From the NCBI GenBank assembly GCA_029204225.1, contig CM055108.1, positions 24,573,670 to 24,637,669 on the forward strand: a DNA stretch of 64,000 bases, read 5' to 3'. The notes beneath the pieces are model-generated. The model was not told the DNA's origin, searched no databases, and saw nothing but the letters and a program-made list of their open reading frames with translations. The position numbers and the translations under genes are program-made. This stretch comes from Diphasiastrum complanatum (taxonomy: Eukaryota > Streptophyta > Lycopodiopsida > Lycopodiales > Lycopodiaceae). Shown one piece after another: positions 11,776 to 23,960 of this stretch. The stretch's first letter is position 1. Each line of letters starts with the position of its first letter.

Positions 11776-11970
11776 CGCATTTTTCGTAGAAGTTGAGTTC
11801 AAGAGGGAGTGCGAACACTGCACACATTGTCATAGTTTTCGCACTTTTTGCAGAAGTTGAGGTCAAGAGGGAGTGCAAACTGCAAACCTTGTCACACTTT
11901 TTGCACCAGACAAGTTCAAGAGGAAATTTGAACTTTAGTCCCCCTCGCACTTTTTGCAAAAGCATAGGGG
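11776..11970. repeat. degenerate minisatellite, about 3 units of about 60 bp
   Basis: The phrase GCACTTTTTGCAGAAGTTGA followed by a GTCAAGAGGGAGTGCAAAC-type block recurs with drift at about 11776, 11837, 11899 and 11947. The open frame on the minus strand here is a by-product of the repeat. Confidence 0.7.
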
Positions 11971-12607
11971 CCATTTGTTGTAGACATCGAGCTGGTGCCC
12001 CAACCATTTTGGGCAAAAACCCTTAATCTATCAATCAAACTCCTATCAAAGGTAGGTGTATGTTGTAAGATAGCATGGTTTCAAGCTCAACTCATTGCAA
12101 ATTACTAGAAGTTCTATTGTTTATGAAGTTATGAAACTATGTACCTTTGAATGAAGAAAGCATAGCAAAATAACTACTTATTCGAATGTAATATGTTGTC
12201 CTTGATTCTTACAATCAATAGACGAGGTCTAGGGCAAATACGTATGACCTTGGAATACGATGTTAGGGTTTGCTAGGTTTCCTTTCGAACAATTAATATA
12301 TGGGTTATTATGGTGTTAACATGATATATAGCTCTTGGGTATCGATACTAGAAGGGTTTGTAGCTTATCGTGTTAGAAAGACAATCATGGCTACCTCTCA
12401 AGAAGAATCTTCAGCATATATTCGAGTAATTTGATACTAAAAAGATCATCTTCAAGTTAGCATAACGAAATTAGGGTTTCTACATTGGAAATAATAATAG
12501 TAATCAACTTATATGCAATGTTTGGACTCTAAGAAAAAACCATATACATATAGAACATAGAGGTAAGTTGTTTCTACACTTGATCACAAGTAAGATGGGT
12601 TGTTGGT

Positions 12608-13250
12608 GGGCCTGGAAATCATGGATATACTTAGACTGTTCCACACTTGTACAAGACAACTTGAAAGTCTTACGAGTCAAGATGGTATGGATTTACCCTG
12701 ATACCGATGAGGACGACCACACTCTATTTGTTACAAAAAGGCATGTTACTGGACTATAGCAAGCGTAGTGGTTTGCAGGATTTGCATTTGTTTAGTTTGA
12801 ATCGGTCTTAGGTTTGGTAAACTTGAATGGCATGGATTTGCCAAGCATTGTTTCATAAAGTCCATTGGCTACCAAGTCTGTTATTGGTACCAATTGGTCC
12901 AGTATGGCACAAATGTGCCTTCATACTAACTTCTATGACCAACCCAGACCTTTTCGATTTTAGTGAATGATTATGGCTGCTTCATAGGATGTTGTTAGAT
13001 GATTGTGTTGTAATGATAAGATTACTTGCCTAATATTGATCAGTATGGCGGATGCCTTGATATGGTGATATTAGGGCAAGACCTACGACATGGTCAGATA
13101 ATGGTAGAGAAAATTGGAATAATTATGATACATTTTAGTTAAGCTGGTAGTGAATCTTGTTTTGGACATGGATAAGAACTGATGCTCAGCTATGACACAT
13201 GTCTTCCTCACTGAACTAACTCGTGCGGTTTTGTTTTGTGGAATGGTGGC
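12608..13250 (+). repeat. dispersed repeat R2, long copy
   Basis: Shares an extended collinear match with the reverse complement of 41830-42390. Shared blocks include AATGGCATGGATTTGCC and CCGCACGAGTTAGTTCAGTG (inverted). No coding capacity is visible. The TC tract at 13410 follows it. The class of element is unknown. Confidence 0.8.
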
Positions 13251-13406
13251 AGGTAGTAGCTGAGTTTCTTAAAACTTGCTTTACTTTATGTTACTTTGTA
13301 CTGTAAGTTTTTTTATACAGCTTTGTTTAAACCTATTATGCTATAAGACAAAAGGATTCAACAAATTGGTCTTGACTTGTCAAGAGGGACTAAGTGAAAT
13401 TTGTGT

Positions 13407-13516
<110 letters not shown>

Positions 13517-13519
13517 GGT

Positions 13520-15400
13520 ATTGTACTTGCAATTTTTTGTTATGTGATAAGTGTGTATTATGATGGCTTCCTTCTCTTCTATGATAAATGCATTGTAGGT
13601 ATTTGCTAGTTTAATTATTGACATGATATCATAGCTCCTCTGATGGATTTAGCTTGTCACATGATTTGTATTGAGGTGAGAAAGTCCTTCATAGGAAGTG
13701 GAGGCTAGAAGCAAGCTATTGGAGAAGAGAATATTTTTGAGGATTTTGCAACCTATAAAACATTTTTCAATGCTACAAAAAGTATCATTGTGAGTTCAGA
13801 AGCAAGAGAGAGTAATAAAATAATAATAATGAAGAGCTATTAAAATGTTTGCTTTGACATACATCCTATACTCATATACAATAGGCATTCATACCTACAA
13901 GAAAGCAACTCCACCAACAACAAGATGAAAGGTGATTGCCAAGATTTGAAAACATATAGATACATGTGCATGATTACTTAGAGGCAAGACATATTATATG
14001 TCTCTAATTCCTTCTAAATATGTGTTTCATAGCAGTGTTAGACCTAACCGGACATTCCCACCATATAAGCATCTACTTTTGCACCAACACCATGTCACGA
14101 CTCATCTTTGCCCATATAGGCCCACTTTCATGTGGAACAAGATATCACATTCCAATTGTATTGACACCAAATTCTATGTTGATCTTTTAGTTTGAAAAAA
14201 TAGGTTATGTGCATCGTAGCATGTCAACTATCATATATAGTAGCCACCCCAACATTTAGTTGTTATAAACTAGATATTTGTTTCTTTTCAGTAGATCCCA
14301 ATCTTTTCAAAAAAATTGACGATTTGAATCTCTTTAATAGAAAAAACTTCAGTAGTAAAAGCCCTGAATATGCCAAAAAAAAGCATTCCTAAGAAGTCTT
14401 GGAGTCTGGAGGTACACAACATGGATTGCCAATGTGTTGGATTAACACGTGCTATGCTTTGATATGTAGTAATCTTCAGGATATGTCAAGAAAAGCACTC
14501 CTAGGAAACCTTGGAGGCAAACCACATGGATTCCCAAGTTGTTGGATTGACAATAGCAATCTCTCCCTTGATCCAAACACAAGAACAACAATTTGCTTTC
14601 TAGCCTCCTTGTCACTCAAAACCTCTCAAACAAATGCCTTACGTGTACATTTGAATTATTAGCAATCTTTTACATGCCATACATGCACTTTACCTACTCT
14701 ATTCCTTTATGCATTATTGTGTGCTACGTTGATCCTTAAGTAGAGCTTTTAAAAGCTTTCAAAGTATGATTAAATCTTTTTGACCAAATGAGCTTTTTCT
14801 TGGGTGTTGGATTATAACAAACATTTACACAACATGATACACATTTCTCGAGTTCAAAAGGATTTCATGTAATGAGAAGGGGCACACTTTCCTCGTGTGA
14901 GCGACCAAGTGTCACATTGCAAAATGATCCACCCTAAATGATTTTGCCAAGGGCTTAAATATCAATGTTGCAATAAGAAAACATGCATGTAACAAAGCCT
15001 TTGTGGTTATGGCATGGAAAACTCAAAAGTCAATTGTGCCTACTCTTTAACTTCTTTCAAAGCTTGCTAGTTTAAAGCACATGAAAAAATAGAGTTGTTA
15101 ATAATCATGAGATGAGAAAGTAGAGTTGTTGATAATCATGATATAAATTATAAACAGCATGCATGTTCAAAAAATGTGATAACTAGCATCTTGTGTTTCT
15201 TCAACCTAATATGTAGCTGGATCACTCTGAACCCACTTCCCAAGGACATAATCATTCAAGAGCTGATTCCTTAGAGAATCTTTTGATTGAGCTATAGGAA
15301 TCACTCCACCTATGTACATGATTAGTAAGGTATCACTTATTTTCCACAAAACACAAAGATCTGAATTTTATTGATAATAATAAATAATAATAGATCAAAG
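13520..15400. other. gene-free stretch with a local duplication
   Basis: No gene is recognised. A degenerate tandem duplication of about 80 bp is present at about 14367-14446 and 14478-14548 (shared blocks CTTGGAG and GTTGGATT, and CATGGATT followed by CCAA). The last 100 bp are likely 3' UTR of the minus-strand gene that follows; the plus-strand TTTATT at about 15367 reads AATAAA in its sense. Confidence 0.5.
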
Positions 15401-15513
15401 GATAGCAAAGGCAAGTGAAGCCGCAGATAGAAGCCTAGGAGATATTAAACTAGGTAACTGGAAAGAAGCTTGCCCAGTATCTATACACCAAATGCACTTC
15501 CTCGCTGTCTCTC

Positions 15514-17157
15514 TCAACTAGATTTGCAGGTATGCACCCCATCTTTGCAATCAAAAGTAAGCTCGCCAAATGTCTCAACATGCTTTTTTCCTCTCATAAA
15601 CACCTCTGAATCCACTTCTGCTCTCATATTCCCATCAAATTCAACTGGCTGGCCATTAGCAAGAGCTGTGGTCTCACTGTACCATTCACTACCTGGTGCC
15701 CAGAGATACTGAAAATCATCCAACACAAAAACTTTGTAGCTTGCATTCAGCTGCTCAAAATAGCCAGGCTGCAGCTCATTTGTTGCAATGTATACATTTC
15801 TTTTTTCGTCAATCTTATCTTTCAGTTTCTGCAACAAAGCCTCTGGCGCTGTGTCTGCGTCCAGATTAGGCCAGAGCTCTTTGTTCTGAGCTTTCTGGCC
15901 TCTTACGACATGCAGACTGTCAAAATCCCATCCCAAGCTACCACAGATTGAATTGACAATGTTCATCAGGCGTTTGGACTTCCATAGAACGTTCCACGGC
16001 CTCTGGATCACCTTTTCTGCTTCACCTTCACAAACTCTGTACCAGTAGTTGTCTGGCTCTGGCAGCTCAAAGGTCCTCCACAAAATTGTGCTTTCTTCCC
16101 CCTGCAGCTGCGTTGGAGCTACCTTGAAATCTGAGACCACTTTATATGTGATTTGATCTCCACTGTGCCGGCTGTTCCAATCCTCCCACTCCTTGAGAAA
16201 TTGCTTCTGTTCAATCACAGATGCTGCCTCCATCAGATGCTCAAAATCAAAATAGAATCTGAAGTCTTTTACTTTCTCATCTTCATGCCCAGGATTGCTT
16301 GCAGCAGAGAGACACAAGTCTAGATCCAAAACAAATGTCCGATCTAGATACTGGGCTTCCCCTAGAGCACAGAGGAGACTCCATTGAAAGTGACTCATAC
16401 CCTTGCAATAATCCCCACCACGTGAGTAGTAGAGATATTTCCTCTTTCGGAAGCTGTCATCTGCTTCAATCTGAGCCGGGACGGAGTCATTTACATCTAT
16501 GCCGTGGAATTTCTGAGGACGAGCGTTCTTGCCAGAATGCCAATCGCCCGCATCAAGCACAGCGTAAGCGCACGATGGCTCCAGCTGTAGCTTATACCTT
16601 CTGTAGTCTTTGTACATCCGCACAGAGTTTTCCTTTTTGGGTTTGAACTTCCAAGCGATGTCGCACTCTGTTTCGTCCGATCCACGCACTGGAGCGCCAT
16701 ACTCGAATGATTCGATGTCTGGAAACTTATCTAGATTTGCTTTTTCTATCGCGATCATCACCCCTGGATCAGAGCAGTTGATGGGCATACTGTTTGGATC
16801 GCAAACACCATCCGTTACTTTAGATAGGACCAGCTCCTCTGCAGCTTGCACGTCCGACTGGGAGATGGCTGGAGGAGCAGCAGCGCCGGTGACTATTCCG
16901 CCAGGAACATCTTCTCCCGTGATTAGGATTGATCCATCCTTTTGATAGGTTGCGTTCTCAACTGCTGTGAATATTTTGGTCATGAATCTGGAAGGTTGTA
17001 GCCATGGGTCGGGAGGTTGATATGTGACTGCAATGACTGTTAAAGTGACAACTGCAATCACCATAACACCGAAACAAGCATTGGTGGTTAATTTCAATGC
17101 ATTTTCTCCGAGAAGATCTGATTTTATGCCCCCCAGAGGGGAAGCTACCTTTGGCAT
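15514..17157 (-). CDS. O-fucosyltransferase-like type II membrane protein
   Basis: 547 aa in one open frame. The translation resembles the plant family that includes Arabidopsis At4g12700 and At2g04280 (named from memory). The N-terminus has a short cytosolic part, a transmembrane anchor at about residues 26-46 and a YQPPDPWL motif. The luminal domain has RGGDYCKGM (246-254) and ALGEAQYLDRTFVLDLDLCL, comparable to the GG.N.Q......A..L..TLVLP region of GDP-fucose O-fucosyltransferases, then PDNYWYRVCEGE, NVYIATNE and SEWYSETTAL. A Golgi or secretory-pathway glycosyltransferase role is inferred; the reaction is unknown. I start at the ATG at 17157. The frame stays open 20 codons further but holds no ATG, and the genomic AG just before the ATG follows a T-rich run, as at a splice acceptor in the 5' UTR. 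Codons and frame are intact, so it is probably functional. Confidence 0.93.
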   Translation of the reverse strand: MPKVASPLGGIKSDLLGENALKLTTNACFGVMVIAVVTLTVIAVTYQPPDPWLQPSRFMTKIFTAVENATYQKDGSILITGEDVPGGIVTGAAAPPAISQSDVQAAEELVLSKVTDGVCDPNSMPINCSDPGVMIAIEKANLDKFPDIESFEYGAPVRGSDETECDIAWKFKPKKENSVRMYKDYRRYKLQLEPSCAYAVLDAGDWHSGKNARPQKFHGIDVNDSVPAQIEADDSFRKRKYLYYSRGGDYCKGMSHFQWSLLCALGEAQYLDRTFVLDLDLCLSAASNPGHEDEKVKDFRFYFDFEHLMEAASVIEQKQFLKEWEDWNSRHSGDQITYKVVSDFKVAPTQLQGEESTILWRTFELPEPDNYWYRVCEGEAEKVIQRPWNVLWKSKRLMNIVNSICGSLGWDFDSLHVVRGQKAQNKELWPNLDADTAPEALLQKLKDKIDEKRNVYIATNELQPGYFEQLNASYKVFVLDDFQYLWAPGSEWYSETTALANGQPVEFDGNMRAEVDSEVFMRGKKHVETFGELTFDCKDGVHTCKSS

Positions 17158-18170
17158 CTGGATCAACGCGAAAAACAAGGACCGCTTGCAAAAAAGGAAT
17201 TTTATGCCTTCAGCCACAAGGCTCTAAACAATTTCAAAAGGTTGGCATTCCAATGAAATGCAACAGGTAGCACTTAGAAAGGCGATGCAGAGCAGAGATG
17301 CGAGTGATGGAGTATAAGAGGTATTGCAGATAGATGTGGCGGCGAAATGATTGCAAAGCATTACAGCTTAACTAAAATGATTCCAAAGCAAATTCGTTTG
17401 GGATAAAGAACTTCCAAAGAAGAGCACAAAACGATGATATAGCAAAAATTTGAAAGGTTTAGTCAGGGAGTGAGAATGAGCAAGAACATAGCTCTACTAA
17501 GAAAATCTCGTCGATCCAAGCTCTGTATAAAGATATCTACGCCACAAAAAGGAAAAAAGGGTGTACTGCTACAATTCTTCCGTATTCGAAGCGCACATGC
17601 AATCTTGCTGTTCCTAGTTACTGTTTAGTTGATGGAAATTCACAAGCACAGCAAGATCCGAGCTTACTGAAGCTAAGAGGCGATGGAACACTAATGCGAA
17701 TCTGCTCCTTTCCACCAACGAAATCACAGGGCACAGCTGCAGTAATCGATCGGAGCATACAGCAAGTACCCAACTGTGCCTCAATGCAGACAAAGACGAC
17801 TCGATCTCAAGACACGAAGCAAGAGACTAAGTGAAGATGACTGCTGAAAGCTGCGACCAAGGTAATAGAGCCCAGCCCATCATCTTCCACATAAATTACC
17901 AATAGCTCTATTGCATAAAGTATGATACTAGTAGCAGCAGTGGCAACGATCCAATGAAAGAGAGATTAAGCAGAGGGATCAGTGAGAACACCAAAAGCAA
18001 CTAATTATTGGTAAAAGCTCGATGATGAGGCAGTGAGCAGGCACAAATCATAGTTACGTTATTTCGCCATTGATTGCGCTCGCTCTCACTCCTCCAACAG
18101 CGTTGATGTTGATGTTTCTAGCAATATACACAAAAACCAATTATGCCAAGGATTGCTACTTATCATATAT
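17158..18170 (-). promoter_or_regulatory. upstream region / probable 5' UTR with intron of the O-FucT-like gene
   Basis: No coding frame is visible. A possible 3' splice site (T-rich run, then AG) abuts the start codon on the minus strand at 17158-17180, suggesting a leader intron. The donor and transcription start could not be located from sequence. It is less AT-rich than the surrounding TE sequence. Confidence 0.4.
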
Positions 18171-18175
18171 GTCAG

Positions 18176-18560
18176 CCCTTACCACTTGGTATGGGAGTGC
18201 AACTTTGATCGCTAGTGATGTCAATATTTAGCACTTGGTGTCCGAGTGCAACTTTGATCACCCGTGATGTCAATATTTAGCACTTGGTGTCAAAGTGCAA
18301 CTTTGACCACTGGTGATGGCACTATTTGCAGCACTATTTAGCACTTGGTGTCGGAGTGCAACTTTGATCACCGGGTGATGTCAATATTTAGCACTTGCTG
18401 TCGGAGTGCAACTTTGATCACTGGTGATGGCACTATTGCACTTGGTGATAGCACTATTTAGCACTTGGTGTCAGAGTGCAACTTTGGTTGTTGGTGATGG
18501 CACTGTTTTGCACTTGGTGTTGGAGTGCAACTTAGATTGCTAGTGATGGTAGTGGGCACT
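18176..18560. repeat. 49-bp minisatellite upstream of the O-FucT-like gene
   Basis: About seven imperfect units of the form ATTTAGCACTTGGTGTC, then GAGTGCAACTTTGATCAC, then a GTGATG block. The basic period is 49 bp, with several units carrying extra partial copies. It lies about 1 kb upstream of the coding start. Confidence 0.9.
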
Positions 18561-18599
18561 ATTTGCATTGTGCTAGGAGACTCCAGTCCCACTATATCT

Positions 18600-19130
18600 A
18601 ATTTCAAAGCCATGAATACAACTTGATCATGCATACAGTTTTTTATTTGCCTTATATTCAATGGTTATTTGTCCACATCTTAAATTGAAACAATTGAGTT
18701 TGGCCTTATAATTAAATGTTTATATGCTCTAGCGTTGACATTAAAAGCGAGGGGTTAAAACCTAGTGCAATTTGCATCCTTAGGTGTGCACAACCACAAT
18801 CTAGGACCTTGCAATTTTAATAAGATGAGACCATAAACCAATGGTGCATTGTTGGCCATAGCTATAGCACTAGGAGATACAATTTAGATTCTATAAATCA
18901 ATTTGCACTCTATGAAAAATTTATTTGCACTTTTTTGCTTTCAAAATCAAAAAAATATATATGATAACATATTTGAAAGAGATACACTTCATCAACAACA
19001 AAATACACCAAAAATCATTATTTTAATTATCTTTTCAAAGTCAACATTATGTGAACATGGACATATTCGAGTGTCCTAATTCAAAAATTCTAAAGTTCTA
19101 CACATGTGAATATGATGTATTTAGTCTTTC
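18600..19130. other. gene-free AT-rich stretch
   Basis: No gene or repeat recognised. Confidence 0.5.
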
Positions 19131-19411
19131 CTTAAAACTCAATGGATCTATTCAAAATTTTGTTGAAGACCTCTGACAAGACAAAGCAACATATCTGCAT
19201 GCTCCTTGAATTGTCAAAAGATTTTGAAAGCCTCTGATTTTTGCTTGATAAAATGAACAGCTGTTCTTTTGGAATATTTGTCAATGAAGGTAATGAAATA
19301 ATTTGCATCAAGCAATGACAAAGTTTGCATTGGACCACATATATATGAATGAACAACATCTAGAACATCTTTTGCTGCATGCCTATGACTTGATCTAAAT
19401 GGAATCCTAGT

Positions 19412-19768
19412 CTACTTTCCAAGGATGCAGCTATGATAGACAGGGAGGTCGACTTTATCAGTTGGATAGTCGAAATCGAGTGCAAAGGATTGTCTGGACA
19501 TGTTTGACAAAGATGTATGACTCAAATGTCCTAATCCATAATGCCAAAGTAATGCTTTATTGACAAGAACAAAGGTTTTCAAGGCTTGATTTGTGTCAGA
19601 ATAACAATGAGACAGTCTATATAAGTATCCATGTCTCTTGCCGAGTGTAAGGATCTTACTTGTCCTATCAATACTTCGGCATTGATCAAACTCAAACTCT
19701 ACCCTATGGCCTAAGTCAAAAATTCTACTTACTAATAATAGATTCGTAGAGAGTTTATGTACATACAC
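19412..19768 (-). pseudogene. copia GAG-pre-integrase domain (C3)
   Basis: The frame begins in the protease tail (YVHKLSTNLL) and contains LWHYGLGHLSHTSLSNM and LPVYHSCILGK. One Cys of the expected C..C pair reads Tyr, so the zinc site is damaged. Confidence 0.8.
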
Positions 19769-20169
19769 TACTTATTGATAACAGATTCGTAGAGAGTCTA
19801 GGTACATACAAATCATCTGATAGTAGCTTGAAATTGTTGATTTCACACGTGTGGCTTGTCCACTACATGTACTTGTGATCTCCTAAGGTGTGTAGATGCA
19901 CCAAGATCAAGACTAGATTGAGATTCAAGATCAATCTTAGATCCTATGGCAAAAACACACTACTACATACATTCAATCACTTCCAACTCTCACTCACACG
20001 TGTGGGAAGTATTAAAAAATTATTCTAAGTAAAAACAAGCTGCTCTCATCTCCGTCCTTTTTGAAAGGAGTAGATGAGAAACTAGAGACCATAAGAGATC
20101 CCTCTCCATCACTTGCAATAGTGTCTTCCTTCTCATCGGTAATGTTGGCTTGCTTGAGTTGATTCTTCT

Positions 20170-20220
20170 TCTTGAAGCAATTGGTGGCATAATGGCCTTT
20201 CTTGCCACAATAAAAGCACT
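20170..20220 (-). pseudogene. gag zinc knuckle (C3)
   Basis: The minus-strand translation reads CFYCGKKGHYATNCFKKKN, a complete CX2CX4HX4C knuckle. It is preceded by a Lys/Glu/Ser-rich stretch typical of the gag C-terminus. The longer open frame at 20020-20364 is another reading frame over the same DNA and is not the gene. Confidence 0.85.
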
Positions 20221-20384
20221 TGATCTTCTTCTTCTTGAGCTTGGATGATGAAGCATTAGAGGAATCATCTTCCTCCTCATCTTTGCCTTTGGATTTGACT
20301 TTGTCCTTGCTTGAGGATTGTTGATGTTGGTTCTTGCTCCTCCCTTTGTGCTTATCCTTGGCAAAGAGAGTTTGATTGCTCGCT

Positions 20385-21330
20385 CATGATTTTCAAATGC
20401 GATTTTTCCTATTTCCCAGTTATGAATTACTTGTGTAACTCATAACCAAGGGCGTCCCAATAAAATCCGATAAACTGATGGTGCTTCTAATAAGTCCATT
20501 ACTACATAAGTAATAACAAACTGGATACCTGTCTTCCACCATATCTTTAGGTCAAATTGTAGACTAATCAACCAACTTACTTGCAAAAGTGGCAGGTTTC
20601 ATCCTTGTAAGACCCCATTTGGCAGACAACTTTGTAGAAATAAGATTAACTACTGAGCTTCCATCTATCACTGCTGTTTCTCGATCAAAATGTTTATGTT
20701 GAATCGGCAAGGTGATGTTTCTCTGTTCACTCTCTCATGCGGCCCCTACATTGAGTACTTCATTTGAGTTTTCAACTCTGGCACAATATAGTGGTTCCTG
20801 ATGGACTTCTGGTTTAGTTTTAGTCAATCTTTCAGCTAATACTTCCTTGGCTTGAGGCACCAACTTTAAGAATTCTCCCAATGTAATATCCATCTTAGTA
20901 GATAGAATATTCATGATCTCAGGCTCCGTAATCTTGAATGGTTCTTCACGATGATGCAACTGGGTATTAACATTAGTACGTTGATGTGATCTACGCAAGG
21001 GATCTGGTAAATCCTAAGGTGGCACATGTATAGATGGTACAAACTATGTAGGTGTTGGTTCAACATCAACTTCTTTCTGTTTTTGAGCTCTTGTAATAAC
21101 TAAAATGGTGCACTTGGTTCAATAAGATGAATTGTTGTTCTTTCTTTGATCGTAATCATATTCAAAAGAGCAATTACATGCGGTGGTTTTGGTCTGGCTG
21201 GACAATCTTTGTAGCAATGTCCATATTTGCAATCTCAACAGAAAAGATTAAATTTGCCTTTATTTGGACATTCTGCAATTGTGTGATTTCCTTCGCATAC
21301 AAAACACCCAAGTGGCACTCTAAGGAATAG
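20385..21330 (-). mobile_element. Ty3/gypsy fragment G2: gag end and protease
   Basis: On the minus strand, a knuckle-like CX2CX3HX4C (with a stop inside) lies at about 21205-21240, followed by the open frame 20735-20998. Then comes a retropepsin segment with AVIDGSSVVNLIS at about 20640-20680 and ILLGRPWL at about 20445. DG.S.VN.IS and LLGRPWL are signatures of the protease-to-RT region of plant gypsy elements. Frames are broken. Confidence 0.75.
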
Positions 21331-21369
21331 ACGAAGGGCGCCCTACCTATTATGAGTTCGCAGAGCATT

Positions 21370-23070
21370 CAATTGCCAAAATCCATGGGGAAATGGTGGA
21401 GAAGCCCAATTTGAGAAAGAGAATTTTTTTTCAATTTTTTTTACCTTTTTTTTTTTTTTTTTCCCGCAAAAAACCATAGGTTCTTTGATAATTGGCAATT
21501 CTCTGACATAGAGTTCAAACTTTCTTCATTGCTATTTGCTGGGCTAGAACAGCTACCTTCCTATCCTTACGACATCCAAAACGGTGCATGGACGATGAAG
21601 TTATTTGTTGATTTTGTGAAAAACTTGTCACCCTCGCTAGGTTTTTTTCACAAAGTAACTGCAAAATTCACCAATTTTGCCGATTTTTGACATTGTCTGT
21701 TGCTATGCACAAGCTAAGGATCCATGTGCTGAGCTTGCCAAGCTTCCATATGCTTGAAACAATGCACTGGTGTCTTACTTTTTGCTTTCTATCCACCTCT
21801 CGAAAAAACTATTCTCCCGAAGCTCTCTTCAACAGCTACTATGTGTTGTGCACACTCCCTATACGACTTTTATACCAAGTTAAAATCTGATTAAAACAAG
21901 ACCACAGATCATGAAACATAGTAATACCCACACAAAAAGCACTCTCCCACACCAAGCTCACAATGCAACTATATTCAAAAAAGAAAGTATATTGTACATA
22001 TAGTTTCTTCTTTGGCACCCCATGCATGGCCCAGGTTGCCATTGATAGGACGTGTATCCCGTCAACTTGCCTCGTGACGAGGTCAACTTGTCCTAATCCA
22101 CTAGTTGGACACACATTACAAAAACACAATACTTCTACTTTTTTTCTAACTTAAATATGGAGTGTGGAAGTTCAAACTTATATACATTCTCACTCTCTTT
22201 GTCAGCATCAACATCTCACCTTTGATTTTTGTAACCTATTATTACCATTACGTGATCCATTTAAATAAGCATGACACTTAGAAGTTTGCAAACTGCAATT
22301 GTGATGTCACTAAAGGTGGCACTCTATAATGTCATGAGCTACTTTTGAGTTTCCATTGCTGACCAACTTCCATGAATGGAGTCAAACAAATTTGTCCCAG
22401 GGAGCCCATGGTGGCATCTGTTCCCTAGTGAAAAAACCGAAACAGACTTAACTAAAAAAAACTATGAACTATCTAGAGATGCATGACCACATAATCCATG
22501 TTTGTGATCTCTTTCTTGCACTCTTCTTGTAATCTGCCAAGCCATCAAATGTTTGAGTTTAGATTCTAATGCTACCTAGTTGGTGCATTTTTCCAACAAT
22601 GACATAGGGACCCATGATTTTCACAAAACAGACACCTCTTTTCTATCATGACATTATTTGCTCCTCCATTGAAAATAGTCCGCACAGCTCGCCAATTTGC
22701 CTACTCGACTTTGTCAACCATGAATTCTCTAAGTTTTCTTGCAATTTTTTTTTTTCTCTCTCTCTCTCTCCATTGTCTTATTGAATATTGTCCAAAAAGA
22801 AGTTTGCTCTTGACCTCAAAATCACATATAACAAAGGTTAGCAATTTTCAGAGGAAATGAACATATACATGTGCCATCATAGTTGTCTAGTCCTTCGTTC
22901 CTACTCACAACTCTAATTGAATGGGCAATATTGAACCTTGTATGAACAATAGCATATATCAAACTTGTGTGTGTGACATTTCTTGAATCTCTTGTTGCTC
23001 ATTTAGAAATTATTTTGCTTGAGCCCCAAAAAAAATAGGAACATTGACATATTTGCAATCTTGCAAGATC
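21370..23070. other. gene-free stretch
   Basis: AT-rich sequence with a T-tract at about 21450-21463 and a short CT run at 22757-22770. I see no gene or TE protein motif. Confidence 0.5.
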
Positions 23071-23296
23071 AACATTTATGATATTTTCTTAATATGATTT
23101 CTTTGGTTAAACCAAAGCTTCCTATTATGACAATCTATTTTGATCTCAACGTCCATATAATATTGTGCCTCTCCAAGATCCTTCAGATCAAAATGATATG
23201 CCCATTCCATCTTGACTTCTTGGATGATAAAAAAGTCACCAATAATATATAATAGCAAGACAATAAAATGATTAGCAATTTGCTTAAAGTAGACAC

Positions 23297-23960
23297 CACT
23301 ACAAGAAAAGGTGGCAAAAATTGCGAAAAAAAAAATTTCGCAATTTTTTTTGGTCGAAATTGCGGAAAGCCAAAAAATTGCAGAAAAAATTCCGCGATTT
23401 ATACCGTTATGGTAGAAATTGTAGAAAATCGTCCGCAATTTCTACCATCATGGTAGAAATTGTGGAAAAAATTGCAAAAAACTTATGCAATTTTTGTCGT
23501 CATCACAGAATTTGCAAAAAAAAGTGTGGAAAAGATTTTTCGCAATTTTTCGGTCATGGCCAAAATTGTGAAAAATATTTTCGCGAAAGAAATTGTAGAA
23601 AACATTGAATAAATTTTTTCGTAATTTCTCCTGTCGTGGTAAAAATTGTAGACAAAATTGTGGAAACAAATTTTTACAATTTTTAGGCCATGGCAGAAAT
23701 TGCGAAAAATGTTTCAGCGGCAGAAATTGCAAAAAATCTTGTAGAAAGTTTTTTGCAATTTTTCTCATCATGGTAGAAATTACAGACAAAATTGCGGATT
23801 TTCTTTTTTTTTTTTTTTGCAATTTTTAGGCCATGGCAGAAATTGCGGAACACTTTCCGCGACTGAAATTGCAAAAAAAATTTCGCAATTTCTTCCGTCG
23901 TGGTAGGAATCACAGACAAAACTGTAGAAATTTTTTTTGCAATTTTTAGACATGGCATTT
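23297..23960. repeat. left subterminal repeat array of the CACTA element
   Basis: Some 20 or more copies of A/T-flanked GCAATTT or its complement AAATTGC, many extended to TTCCGCAATTT, alternate in direct and inverted orientation. They are interspersed with GGTCATGGC or CATGGTAGAAATTG blocks. Confidence 0.85.

Larger units (their letters stand above)
19132..20380 (-). mobile_element. Ty1/copia fragment C3, same family as C1
   Basis: The minus-strand order is gag zinc knuckle (20170-20220), pre-integrase domain (19412-19768) and start of integrase (19132-19370). The pre-integrase and integrase DNA is collinear with 1-628 (for example, ATGAATGAACAACATCTA occurs in both). It lacks LTRs here and is broken by stops. 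Confidence 0.85.

Noticed and set aside
11654-12016. 120-codon Cys-containing minus-strand frame as a small secreted protein
   Set aside because: It overlaps a degenerate minisatellite, and the Cys-Glu-Lys units repeat with it.
16299-16945. Plus-strand frames of 111-115 codons over the O-FucT-like gene
   Set aside because: They are antisense shadows of a well-conserved minus-strand coding frame.
18176-18560. Spaced repeats as a CRISPR-like array
   Set aside because: The units are contiguous and diverge along their whole length with no unique spacers, and the DNA is a plant nuclear genome.
20020-20364. 114-codon minus-strand frame
   Set aside because: It is a shadow of the copia gag C-terminus; the true frame carries the CCHC knuckle.
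23321-23958. Cys/Lys/Asn-rich open frames inside the CACTA element (also 25137-25678)
   Set aside because: They follow the AATTGCGGAA subterminal repeat in several phases on both strands and show no transposase motif.
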